Source: Tachypleus tridentatus (Eukaryota; Arthropoda; Merostomata; Xiphosura; Limulidae). From it: a DNA stretch of 64,000 nt. The stretch's first letter is position 1. Each line of letters opens with the position of its first letter. The notes beneath the pieces were generated by a model. That model was not told where the DNA came from. It saw only the letters and a list, made by a program, of their open reading frames with translations, and did not search any database. Position numbers and translations under genes: made by a program. Positions 31,983 through 43,800 of this stretch are shown here, piece by piece. The stretch lies in assembly GCF_004210375.1 (NCBI RefSeq), contig NC_134834.1:157437290-157501289 (forward strand). Reading direction: 5' to 3'.

Positions 31983-32794
31983 CAAACGTCAAGAATTGGA
32001 AATTACAGGTATTATCTCAAATTACGCTAACACAGCCTCCTGCATATTTGTATCCGTTGCTTTCTTCGCTTGAGGCCTAAAAGAAATATTTAATTTTTAT
32101 AAGTTATATAAATGTGGTTATATCTTACTTCAGCAAACATAGAAACACGCTTAAACTTTTAAAGAACTACAATATCTTGAATTTCGTTAAATTATATATA
32201 CATATGCACACACATCTGTGAATAAGTAATAGCTATTCTAACTTTATCAACAAAAACAATAAAAGTACTAAGCTTAATCTTCCTTTCTCAAGGCGGTAAA
32301 TAACGTGAGATGCAAATAATTGTATTTCTTTGATGAAGCATCACTAGCAGAATTCTGTCAGTAATTTCTTAGATGTTCTAAGAGTAAATTAAGTGGACCA
32401 GCATAAAACATGGCGACTTCTTAATCTTATTGTCAACCATTACTTTCATATGGCAAAGATTAGATATTGTCTGTACAAGTTAGTTAAAACTTATAACTTG
32501 GCCTTAATAACTAAAATATTTCCACTGTATTATCTATTTATTTGTTACCGGTAGTTTGCAAATTAGCTCATTTTTCTGTTATTTTTTGCGCTATTGTATC
32601 AAGTTGATGATATTTTAAAACAGTTAAACATGAAAATACCAGAGTTCCACAAATATTCCATTAAATGTACTATTATTACAATATGGGGAACTAATTCACT
32701 GCTTGATTCATATTGTTTAGATCCAAAACAATATCGTTAACAATACTCTGACCTCCAAATCAAATATTGCACAAGCAATCACCGTATATGTATT
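31983..32794. other. Spacer without recognised content
   Basis: AT-rich; no repeat family or protein-like frame seen. Confidence 0.5.
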
Positions 32795-33073
32795 TTGTTT
32801 GTTTGTTTTGGAATTTCGCACAAAGCTCCTCGAGGGCTATCTGTGCTAGCCGTCCCTAATTTAGCAGTGTAAGACTAAAGGGAAGGCAGCTAGTCATCAC
32901 TACCCACCGCCAATTCTTAGGCTACTCTTTTACCAACTAATAGTGGGATTGACCGTCACATTATAACGCCTCCACGGCTGAAAGGGCGAGCATGTTTGGC
33001 GCGACCGGGATGTGAACCCGCGACCCTCAGATTACGAGTCGCACGCCTTAAAACGCTTGGCTATGCCGGGCCC
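32795..33073 (-). mobile_element. SINE family A
   Basis: Minus strand, from TTTGGAATTTCGCACAAAGC to GGCTATGCCGGGCC; near full length. Confidence 0.9.
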
Positions 33074-33179
33074 CGTTTCTGTAAAAATGGCTCGTTTGGG
33101 TTGAGAAAATATTTTACGTATAGGAGCATTTGGAAGGAGTTGTGTACCTGAGTGTCAGAATGTAGAGGGCGGTGTTAGA

Positions 33180-33735
33180 TGTTTCAATATATAATTTTAT
33201 ATTATTAATTTTATTATTTTTAATATAGGTATAAAGGTGTTCCTTTGTATTGGTTTATTTTGGGTTTAAGTTGTTGTATAAGTAATGCTTCTTTAATTTT
33301 GTGTTTGTTTATGTTTATTTCTTTATTTAGTATTTGAGTGTTTTCTATGGTTATGTTATGTTCATTTGACTTGCAGTGTTCGAAAACGTGTGAAGGTGAC
33401 CTTTTATGTTCTTTGAATATGGTTTCCATTTTTCTACTTGTTTCTCCAATATAGAAGTCGTGGCAGTTATCACATTGTATTTTATAAATAATGTTGGTGT
33501 GGTGTTTGTCAGTGTAGTTTTCTATAGACCTCAGTTTTGTACCCAGTTATTGAATAAATTTGGTGTTAACTGGAATGTCATATTTTGTTACTAGTTTTTG
33601 CCAAATGTTGGTTATTTTTCTGCTGATGTCGGGAATATATGGTATGCAGCAGTATATGGTTTTGTATTTGTTTTTGCTGGAGTTAAAGCAATCAGTCAAC
33701 TTGCAAGTATGAGCAGTTTTGAGATTCATTCATAC
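33180..33735 (-). mobile_element. Penelope-like element fragment with GIY-YIG endonuclease
   Basis: Minus-strand relics with one frameshift. The upstream part (33547-33729) has I-P-Y-I-P-D-I-S-R-K-I. Then around 33430-33500 comes I-Y-K-I-Q-C-D-N-C-H-D-F-Y-I-G-E-T, the GIY-YIG core, and 33220-33429 has E-H-K, H-V-F-E-H-C and K-I-K-E-A-L-L-I-Q. This order is that of the C-terminal endonuclease of Penelope-like retroelements. The reverse transcriptase core is absent. Confidence 0.75.
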
Positions 33736-33835
33736 TATCGACCACGTGACAATATAATGATAACTCAGCGAGGCCATAGTTCATCTTAAGACTTGGTAAC
33801 TTACTCAATGATTTGAGATTATTTGTTCAGTAAAC

Positions 33836-34078
33836 ATGAAAAGAAATAAGTATTATAGTTTTTTTATTCCACCTTTTACATTTATTTTAATTTTAATGAG
33901 TTCACAGTTGATATTTTCCAAAGAATTTTATGCTTCGGAGTCCAACAATATTCGACAAGGTCATTTCGAAGAAGATGACAGTGGTAATATACGAGTATTC
34001 TGGGACTTTGTAATGTCAGGTTTTATAGGAAGGATAAAAACTATGCTACTGGATGTATTTTCATTTTTTGGTAGGTAA
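33836..34078 (+). CDS. Putative small secreted peptide precursor or first exon
   Basis: 80 residues. Start context AAACATGAA. Residues 2-8 are basic/polar and 9-27 hydrophobic, a typical signal peptide. An acidic stretch follows (E-E-D-D-S), then an amphipathic end of about 30 residues finishing S-F-F-G-R before the stop. Read unspliced, a C-terminal Gly-Arg could give an amidated peptide. Alternatively GGTAG|GTAAAG at 34074/34075 is a splice donor and this is the first exon of a longer gene. No homologue recognised, and no dibasic cleavage site in the middle. A chance ORF is possible. Confidence 0.4.
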   Translation: MKRNKYYSFFIPPFTFILILMSSQLIFSKEFYASESNNIRQGHFEEDDSGNIRVFWDFVMSGFIGRIKTMLLDVFSFFGR

Positions 34079-34696
34079 AGTTATAAATTCAAAATTTGTC
34101 GAAGTATACAGAAATTTATATTAAATAAAACTTGAAAAGAAGTGAATAGTTAAATGTATGTCTTATAGAATATTGGAAGTACTGTGAGATCGACCTTTGA
34201 GCATATAGTAATAGTAATAAGTCAGTTTAAGTGCATCATACTTATACGTTTGTTAAACTGAAAGAATCAAGAGAAATTTTGACAAGAGGGTTAGAATCGA
34301 TTATTTTACAAAAATATTTTTCAGAAACATTAGATATTGAATTTAATTCAATTATTTTATTAATTATATTTCGATGTTTGTTTTTTATGTAGTAAATCGA
34401 TTATTCGTCCAAAAGTTGTTTTGTACAGTGAGTCGACAATTTGTGTTAACTTACTTTCATTCATTAACTTCATTGACCTAAAGCTCGATGGAGGTCTAAC
34501 GAAAAAAAAATTAAAAAATATGTAAATACTTAGAGAAACTGTTGCTACTACTTTGAAAAAGTTGAAATAAGAAGTTTATACAGAAGAAAAAATGCTTGTA
34601 TAAGTTGTTAAAAATAATATTGAAATCATGATTATGCAGCTAAAAAAACCTATAATTATTCACATTTTGTATATTTTCCATTCAACTTTTGTTTAC
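34079..34696. other. AT-rich sequence after the peptide ORF
   Basis: No second exon could be assigned with confidence; no repeat recognised. Confidence 0.4.
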
Positions 34697-34811
34697 GTGT
34701 GTGTTTCTTATAACAAACCCACATGGAGCTATCTGCTGAGCCCACTGAGGGGAATCGAACCCCTGATTTTAGTGTTGTAAATCCGAAGACATACCGCTGT
34801 ATTAGCGCGGA
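34697..34811 (-). mobile_element. SINE family C
   Basis: Minus strand: GAGCTATCTGCTGAGCCCAC tail, GGGGAATCGAACCCCTGATT B box, ACCGCTGTATTAGCGCGG head. Confidence 0.85.
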
Positions 34812-34825
34812 GCTTTCAGTTTACA

Positions 34826-34947
34826 CCTGAACAGTACAGTGGTATGTTTGCGAACTTGTAACGCTAGAAACTGGGTTTCGATACCCATGGTGAACAGAGT
34901 AGAGATAACCCATTGTGTAGCTTTCTGCCTTATTCCAAACAAACGAC
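34826..34947 (+). mobile_element. SINE family B
   Basis: ACAGTACAGTGGTATG head, GGGTTTCGATACCCATGG B box, AACCCATTGTGTAGCTTTC tail. Adjacent to the family C copy in opposite orientation. Confidence 0.82.
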
Positions 34948-34987
34948 CTTAGTTGACTGTACTGATAGTCAAACATATGCAATAAAA

Positions 34988-35258
34988 GTTAGGCATGGCT
35001 AAGCGTGTTAAGGCGTGCGACTCGTAATCTGAGGGTCGCGGGTTCGCATCCCCGTCGCGCAAAACAGGCTCGCCCTTTCAGCTGTGGTGGCGTTATAACG
35101 TTACGGTCAATCCCACTATTCGTTGGTAAAAGAGTAGCCCAAGAGTTGGCGGTGGGTGGTGATGACTAGCTGTCTTCCTTCTAGTCTTACACTACTAAAT
35201 TAGGGACGGCTAGCACAGATAGCCCTCGAGTAGCTCTGTGCAAATTTCAAAAACAAAT
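34988..35258 (+). mobile_element. SINE family A
   Basis: GGCATGGCTAAGCGTGTTAA head, CGGGTTCGCATCCC, body and tail AGCTCTGTGCAAATTTC; slightly different A-box region. Confidence 0.9.
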
Positions 35259-35396
35259 GCAATAAAAGATTAAGGAAATTTTTATATATTACCTTATATT
35301 ATATTATTTGGTTATTAGATTAACGTGTATTATTAGAAATTAAATAAACCAATTTATATAATGTGAACAATTAATGTTTTGTAAAAACGTATTAAT

Positions 35397-35446
35397 TTGG
35401 TTTGTTTTGAATTTCGCGCACAGCTACTCAAGGGCTATCTGTGCAA
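35397..35446 (-). mobile_element. SINE family A tail fragment
   Basis: GTTTTGAATTTCGCGCACAG and CTACTCAAGGGCTATCTGTG only. Confidence 0.7.
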
Positions 35447-35861
35447 AAAAGTATCAGACAGAAATGTTTTGTACTAGCTATTACTGGAAAAGTTATTTCA
35501 TTTTCTGGAATTATCAATTATTTTATTGATAAGTAGTGCATCAAACGATTTATTTTATATTTTATAAAGACAAATAAACCCTATAATAACACTATGTAAC
35601 ACAAATTCTGTTCCTGGATAGTAAGTGTTATTTCTTAATTGCTTGTGTTGTAAAAATACAGAAAATAGCCATTATTCCCTTCAGACTATGCTTTTGTGAC
35701 CTGGATAATGAAATTTAGAAAGTAACCCATTTTCTATATAAAAACTGGCAGATTTGCACATTTTCATTTACATAAGGTCTGAATAAAACAACGTATGAAT
35801 CAAGATGTACATGTATTTATGCTAAAGTTATACAAAAGTGAACAAAAACGTTTAGAAGTGA

Positions 35862-36311
35862 GTAGTTTCTCGAGATTTGTGACTGTAACGTAAATCACTT
35901 TTACGTACCAACCCACAAATATAGTCTCCCATCATGTTTTCGTTCTACTCTCCTTGATAGTGGCGCTCAAAGTCCAGTATATTTTGGTGGAAGCGCTCGC
36001 CTTGCTTCTCTGAGTATGTTCCCATATTATCCTTGAATTTCTTAAGATGAGCGTCAAGGATATGGACTTTCCGAGACATACTGCAGCCCATTTTGCTGTA
36101 GTTCTTCACCAGAGCCTCAACTAGTTTCACATAATTTTCGGCCTTGTGATTGCCCAAGAAGCCCCGAGCCACTGCGACAAAGCTGCCCTAAGTGTTTTTT
36201 TTTCTTTCTACTGAGCTTCTTGGGGAATTCTGTGCACTCCAGGATCTTCTTTATTTGTGGTCCAACGAAGATACCAGCTTTGACCTTTGCCTCAGACAGC
36301 TTAGGCACCAA
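35862..36311 (-). pseudogene. Conserved transposon-like ORF fragment, family unnamed
   Basis: Minus strand, two overlapping frames: the upstream one (36311-36117) has A-G-I-F-V-G-P-Q-I-K-K; the downstream one (36172-35945) has F-L-G-N-H-K-A-E-N-Y, K-V-H-I-L-D-A-H-L and E-Q-G-E-R-F-H-Q. Past an in-frame stop it continues N-E-N-M-M-G-D-Y. The set of motifs is one I recall from many unnamed arthropod predicted proteins that behave like transposon products; I cannot name the family. A frameshift near 36175 and a stop show this copy is broken. Confidence 0.6.
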
Positions 36312-36512
36312 ACATGCTCGTCCTTTCAGCTATGGGGTGTTATAATGTTACCTTCAATCCCACTATTCGTTGGTAAAATAGTAGTCCAAGAGTTGGCAGT
36401 GGGTGGTGATAACTAACTGCCTTCCCTCTTGTCTTACACTGCTAAATTAGGGACGGCTAGCGCAAATCACCCTCGTGTAGCTTTGTACGCAATTCAAAAC
36501 AAACAAACAAAT
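36304..36512 (+). mobile_element. SINE family A, 5'-truncated
   Basis: Begins GCACCAAACATGCTCG with no tRNA-like head, then body and tail AGCTTTGTACGCAATTCAAA. It abuts the transposon-like ORF. Confidence 0.85.
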
Positions 36513-37643
36513 CAATCATATCAACTTGGTAACATAAAACCTCTCGCGAGAACTTGTTTTTTTTTTATTATAAGTTAAAAGACTGTTGGTTTGACGATTT
36601 CGACTTATCATACTTGAGTTTTTGTCTCGGTCAGGTTTATGCCTTTAGTCCTGTTCAAAACAGCTTGAAAAGAACATAATTTTTTACTCGTCTCTATAAG
36701 AATATGTAAAGTAAAGCACATTTGGAAAATTTTCACTCTTTGCCTCATCCAGCATTGTAAACGGTAATTATGTATAAATTGTTATTAAATGTCAATTAAG
36801 ATTTTTTTCTATTTTGTATACTTTAAAAATATTATCATAGTTATTAAGTATCTTTTGAAAGTAAGTTCATATTTCTGAAAAAAAAGTTCTCAGTGAAACC
36901 GATGTGATACGTAGTGTTAGAAAATTGTTAGAAAACTCGGAATTTTAGTTTAGTTTCATGTTGATTTACCAGCAAGATCAGCATGTTTGTGAAATTATAT
37001 GACTTGAATGTATAAAATATGTTCATCTTTGATCCTTTCAATTAATGGAAAATCCTGAAATTATTTTATTGTGAGAGCAAATTATAAGCATACATTTATG
37101 ACACAAAGTGAGAAGAGTTGCGTTGTTTTTTAATTGTATCAGGACGATTTCTCAAAGAATGAAATTTACAAACATTATTTTTGCAATACTTTAATTAAAA
37201 ACAACAACAATCCTAAACTTTGTTGGAATATAGATTTTGATGTTCCTGTTTTAGTCAGCTTTGTTGTATGACGTATTCATCAGGCATCGAACACAATGTG
37301 CGCGTGTTTGCGTTAGATAATGTTTTTAGTTTTTATCGTTTCTGGTCATGATCTAATTAGTTTTGTGACCATATATAATTAGTAAAAATTATCATCTTAG
37401 TTATAATTTCATAAATACTTGAGTTTTAAAAAAGTTATTTTACTTCAGTTATAGATTGTTTTTTTTTATGTAGTTTCTACTGTTTCTGGTGTAACGATCT
37501 AGAACCTGCTAGATATATTAATCGTAAGTATTGAAGTAGCTGAAAGAGTTTTGTCAGCTCTTTTCTGTGACTGTTTACCATAAAATGACAGTGTTGATAC
37601 CTTTGTAATGGTGTGAATACTTTATTTTGCTATTGTTAAATAG
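36513..37643 (+). promoter_or_regulatory. phr6-4: Upstream region of the photolyase gene, possible 5' UTR exon
   Basis: No repeats. A strong donor-like AATC|GTAAGT at 37523/37524 and an acceptor-like TTAAATAG|G at 37643/37644 would make a 120-base 5' UTR intron just before the start codon. No TATA box or core promoter was identified with confidence. Confidence 0.4.
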
Positions 37644-37651
37644 GAAAAAAC

Positions 37652-37866
37652 ATGAAGGAGACCTGTGTTCATTGGTTTCGAAAAGGTCTACGCCTCCATG
37701 ACAACCCAGGTTTGATGAAAGCAGTAGAAAAATGTGAACATTTTAGACCTATATTTATCTTAGACCCATGGTTTGTGAAAAACATGCGTGTTGGACCCAA
37801 TCGCTGGAGATTTTTGTTACAGTCCTTAAAAGATCTTGACAACAGTTTAAAGAAATTACACTCCAG
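37652..37866 (+). CDS. phr6-4: (6-4) photolyase exon 1
   Basis: Residues 1-72 (last codon split). ATG at 37652 follows AAAAAAC; the conserved H-W-F-R-K-G start lies seven residues in, as in the family. Donor CCAG|GTACAG. Confidence 0.92.
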
Positions 37867-40800
37867 GTACAGTTTCTGTCTTTACACTATATATAAAATG
37901 CAACTATGTGTAATATATTTGACTTGAACAATGATGTGCAAAAATCTCCTGAGTTTTTTTTTTTAAATGACCTTTTTGTGGTAGATACTGTCTTGACAAC
38001 GTAGAATTTTATAATAAGTTTTTGTGTTAGGTGAACAGATACAATTTAATCATGAAATAAGATTTGTATATTAGGTGAGCTTTCAGAAACTATGAAAGAC
38101 TTGATATGTATCTGTCTCACAATGATTGTTTGTTATGTATATCATATAATGCATTTTTCCTCTCATTTAATATTTCATTTTGTTAATCAGTAATACTACA
38201 CACTTGAACAACTTTATTTTGGGACATATTGTGCTTTTATGATCATTACTTAATTTTCAATGTGGAAAATTAAATACAATTTTACAAATATACAGTTTAT
38301 AATACTGTTTCTTTCCAGGCTTTTTGTTATTCAAGGGAAACCACTTGAGGTATTTCTAAAGATTTTTCAGCAATGGAATGTTAAAACTCTGACATATGAG
38401 GTTGACACAGAACCTTATGGTATTGAAAGAGATGAAAAGGTTGATCAGTTAGCCAAAAGAATGGGAGTTACAGTGAAAAAAGAAGTTTCTCATACTTTAT
38501 ATGACATTGAGAGGTGAGATTACTAATTTTATCTACAAAAATTCCAGTGTTATTTCTAACTTTGTATATTGGAAGTCAATATTTTGACAGGTAAAACATT
38601 CATATAGTCGCACGTTTAAAAAAAAAAACTGTGCTAACGACAAAAGATAAAAATGGACCAAAACATTACAGCTATTTTCAGTGTAATATTTTGTGAGATT
38701 ATTTCAAGGGTGGTAAATTGAATCCTTAATAATATTTGTATTGTAATTTTTCAAATCCTGGTTAAATTTCTTTTAAATAAATGAAGTGCTTTTCTTTATT
38801 CAATAATTTATATATGCAATATGGATACTAGCATCAAACCTGGAAACAAAGTAATTATATCTTTTGTTTTTTTTTTTGAGTCTTATATTACTGTTTGTGT
38901 ATTATCATTCTATTTATTACAAACAAATAAACTAAAGTTACACCTGTTAGCACATAACATTTTGGCTTTTAGTTCTCTCTTATGTTGAGTATCTTGGTGT
39001 AGAACTTTTAAGTATAATGATGTGTCAAGTAGGTGGTGCACCAGATAAAAACAACAACAACTCCACTCATGATGGGGACAAAATAAATAAGAGTTTAAAG
39101 GCTACATAGGCTCCTTGGAGCTGGAGAATTTCAAGGTGCTTTGCAATGAGATCTGAAACTCTTCTTGGCTTAAAATGTCTTAAAGTAAATGTACTTTTAA
39201 TTCAGATTTTTCTACAAAATACTAAAAGCCCAAACAAGAAAGACAAAACCTTTTATGAGAAGGGGCAATGCCTTATATAGAAAGTAAAAGAATATTGCTT
39301 CTTACCCATCCTGAAAACTATCAAAAAGGAATTTGTTTGTTTCAGTTCTATACATTATAACTATGAATTACTAGTTAATTTAAATATATAAAATGCAAAT
39401 GTCAAATAATTCAAATATTTTTTGTGAATGTAAATTTTTCAAAAGTCATGCAAGATCAAACCACTTGTTTTTTACAAAAGATAAAATTAATTATAAAAAT
39501 TAAATTTGTTTCCATCTTGCAGTCTGGTTTAGGAATAAAACATTTAGAAGGATGTGAAGCTTACTAATTAGTTCTCCTCAGTGTGGATTCCTGTATGTGG
39601 TAAGGGGACCTCCCAGGGAAAGTTCTGTTCTTTCAGGTTACCTCCTTTGGGATCTAAACATCCACCCACATGTTTGCTGTGCATGACGACCCATGAAGGG
39701 GAGAGAATCCTGGTAGTTGATGGGTTTAACCCTAATACACCACTTTGGCCTTGAATTCCTGTAGACGGGCAGCCTTTGGGTGGCCCCCCTTGGGTCAAAT
39801 GACTGTTCCACTTGGGCTAGAATCAACCAAATACCAGTGTTGGAAGTTCTCCATGGGTGTTGTGGACATTGTGTCTGATGCTGGTGTTTGGGTATGATGC
39901 TCATGAAACCCTAGTGTAGCTGCAGTGTCCTTGATGGACATTGTTGTGAGTCCCCTCGTAGGGCTCCATGGTGGGTGGGGTCAGTGGGCACCAAAATTTT
40001 TTTTTCCCCATGGATCCTCTTAATAAAAATTTAAATAAAATAGTGAGAAAACAGTCAATAGGTAAATGACCATGTCTTGAAGACTCTGATCAGCAATCTT
40101 CAACATCTGTACCACCAGTTGTACCTCAATTTCTCTTCCTACATCCTCTTTCAGAGAAAGCTTTAGGGCAAATGTCTCCCTTTTTTATTCAGAAGGGACT
40201 GGAGGGACTTGCTGGCTCTCCAAAGTTAGTAAAGAAGCTTTGATCTGGAGATATTGGTTGAAACATCCACATCCCAACACAGTGAACTCCTCTTGAATTT
40301 AAAGGCAATTGGTGATGTACCTATTGAGGTTAAACCTCATGCTACTTTGAATTCATCGCAAAGAGTTATTGTTGAGAGAGATTTGAAGAACATCCCCAAG
40401 TCAGAGATTCTCACTCGTTTCTCCATTCAATGAGTTTCTGCAGTGAGGCGCATCTCCACTTGCAAAAATGGAGTTACACTGCCGACAGATATCCTTGTTT
40501 TGACATTTACATCACCACATGCACCTGCCACCATCAAGGCAGGTTATCTTAATTGCAGGGTATGGCTGTACATTCCAAACCATCACTGATGGTTTCAGCG
40601 TCAGAGGTTTGGTCACTCAAAGATGTCATGTTGTGGTTCCCTGACGTGCTCGTTTTGGTGGCAAGGACCACGATGCTTATGAGTGTGAAATGCACCCACA
40701 TTGTGTCAATTGCAATGGTTCTCACCCTTCCTACTTTTGTTCTTGCCCTAAATGGTTGGAGGAGAAGAGGTACAGCATTTGAAAATGACTCATAACAATA

Positions 40801-43800
40801 CTTATCCTGAAGCTCGAAAATTGCTGTCCACCATTTCATCTCGAACATATGCTGCTGCACTTCATTCTACAACTACAGTGGGAGTGCAGACAGATCTCTG
40901 TGCTTCCAAGAGAATTGTTCTCAAAACAAATGAAAAGTCATTTGACCTCCATGGTTAAAAAACTTGATGAATCAACTTCTACACCCATCTCTGTTCCTCC
41001 CATACATTTCAACAAATCCCAAGATCCACATCCTTTGATTCCAGATACACCTTTTTCTCTCACCCCAAGATGCAAAACAGCTATTTGTTCATGTCCTCAG
41101 TCACTGGAATCCCCTTCAACAACAACCTACCCAATCGACCGAGGGCAGGATCCATGGAGGTTGATAAACCTCCCCAAATAAGGACAGTAAGGAAAAAAGA
41201 AGTGGTCGTAAACCAAAGGGTTTTCCAGCCAATTCGCTAACACACCATTAAAAATGGCCACCTTGATACAATGGAACTCTTGAGGTTTACAGTCTAATCT
41301 GGATGACACCAAAACACTGATTGCTTCCTACCATCCTGTATGTCTTTCCTTACAGGAAACATTTCTGAAACCTGCTGTTACAGTCACCTTTTGGCAGTTT
41401 TTCTGTACAGAAATGACAAGCTGTGTGATGGATGAGTACATGGAGGGGTGGCACTGTTGGTTGATCAGCATGTGCCCACCCTGTCTTTGTCACTCAGCAC
41501 ACCCTTGGAGGCCGTAGCCATTCATGCTTCCCTGGCTCATATCATCACTGTTTGTTCTCTGTACCTGTCAAGTGGAGAGATATATGATCAATCAGACCTT
41601 GATATTTTAATTGAACAGTTGTTGTCTCTCTTAGTAATCCTGGGGGACTTTAATGGACATCATCCCCTCTGGGGAAGTGCTGTTATTGATAGGAGGGGTC
41701 GCTCTGTAGAGCATATGCTTTCTGATCACATCCTTACTCTTTTCAATACTGGTTCTTCCACTTATTTTCATGCACCTAGTCAGTCCTTTACTGCTATTGA
41801 TCTCTCAATTTGCTCCCCTTCATTGGTGGGCAGAGCACAGAAAGTCCATTGTGCAGCTGTGTTTGTTTATTTGCTTTGAATTTTGCGCAAAGCTACACAA
41901 GAGGTATTTGTGCTAGCCATCTCTAATTTAGCAGTGTAAGACTAGAGGGAAGGCAGCTAGTCATCACCACCCACCGCCAACTCTTGGGATACTCTTTTAC
42001 CAAAGAATAGTGGGATTGACTGTCACATTATAACACCCTGCTGAAAGGGCTAGCATGTTTGGTGCAACAGGGATTCAAACCCATGACCCTCATATTATAT
42101 GCTGAGCACCTTAATCACCTGGCCATGCTGGACCAACTTGCATAAATATAGTTCTGAAAGAATGTATAATTTTTAAATAACTAACTTGTAACGGAACTCA
42201 AAAATAATAATCTTTATTATGCACATTAACAAGACTGTAATATTATGAGGTAGCCCAAAAATTAGCCAAGTTAATGTGTTCTATATTTTTACAGAAAAAA
42301 AAACATAGTATGAAATAGTATGAATTTTCCATTTGTCATTTGACATGTATGATGCAGATACTGTGTTATTCAAATTAATTTCAAATGTAGAATAAAATAT
42401 TTGAAAAATACAAATAATGAAGGTAGTATTGATAATTTTATATATTTACAAAATCTGGAATATAAAATTTATTACATTATATCTTTCGATCTATTGATTA
42501 ATATCTGTTTAAAACAAACATTCTTCATTTTTAATGGCACATATATTTATCAAAGATATTATAATTAATTTCAGATCTTAGCAAGCTACTACAGAGATGA
42601 TAATTACAAATTAATAGCAATTAATGTTAATATAACATACTATATCAACTGAATGTATGTAAGGTTCATAAAGCAAACCTGTCCTGATTAGAATGCATTG
42701 ACTCATTGCAGTTAGCAGTTGTTGTTTTTTTTCTATAATTGTTGCATATTATTTTCTCTCTCTGAAATGTCATGTAATAAAAATATTTAAATTATCATTT
42801 TCCCTTGTTTTATTTTACACATCAAAAAATTAAAAAATTTTATGCCAAAATTGTAATTTTTATCCACACTATAGAAGTGCATATAAGTTTTTTGTACAAT
42901 ACTCATTACATCTATATTCAAATAAGAATAGCTCCTTCAGAGGAAAATAATTTCCAGTATTTTTTGATATAGGCTTGTGATGGAAAACAATGGCTCTGCT
43001 CCACACACTTACCAAGCACTACTAACAATGTTAAAAAGGATTGGTCCACCTCCAAAACCTGTTGCTTCCTTTGATAGTTTGAAAGGTAAATTTTCTTAGA
43101 TGTTCTAAACAGTGTTAACCTTAGATTTAGTGTAAGGACTGCATAAACATTTTAAACACCTTTCTTTTAAGACTATTTACACACCAACTTGCTTGTGGGT
43201 TCATGACTTTTCAGTGATAGGGTCTCTAATAACATAAGATTATCAGAGACTAAAAAAATAACTGAACTATACATCATCAGTGTTACAGATAATTCCATAT
43301 AATGTATATATAAAGTTGGTATGTAGAAATAACACAACTAGTGCTTTTCTTGTGTTGTATTCATAAAGTGTATTTATGAGAAGTATCTATTTAATGCAGA
43401 TATGATTTGAATCTTTTTTTTATTGCTTTTCCAGGAATTTTATTTTCACATTCTCAGGTAATAATTATGTTTACTTATGTGCATAATTTATATTTGTACT
43501 CCTTTTATTGATATGTCTTCTGGCTATATCATATTTGTGGTATACTGTAGAATGTTAAAAGTAATTCAAGTCAATGAAGTTAAAATATGTAGCTTTTTTA
43601 ATAATTAATGTTGAAATATTGTTAAATGTAGATTCCTCTTAAATATGTAGGATGTCTGAAAAATCTTTTAAGGTCAAATATATGAATTTTGGAGATAGAG
43701 GATGTCATCTCACTGTCATGAAAGAAAGAAAACCTGAATTTCCATGTTTTGTAACAGAGTAGAAAAAATACAATCAGTTAAAAAGTAAAGCTTGAACACA

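Noticed and set aside
37652-37927. Ending the photolyase first exon at the in-frame stop at 37925
   Set aside because: Protein similarity stops at the CCAG|GTACAG donor (37866) and resumes in phase at 38319.
40549-40860. Minus-strand 103-codon ORF
   Set aside because: Shadow of the LINE ORF1 zinc-knuckle region, which reads on the plus strand.
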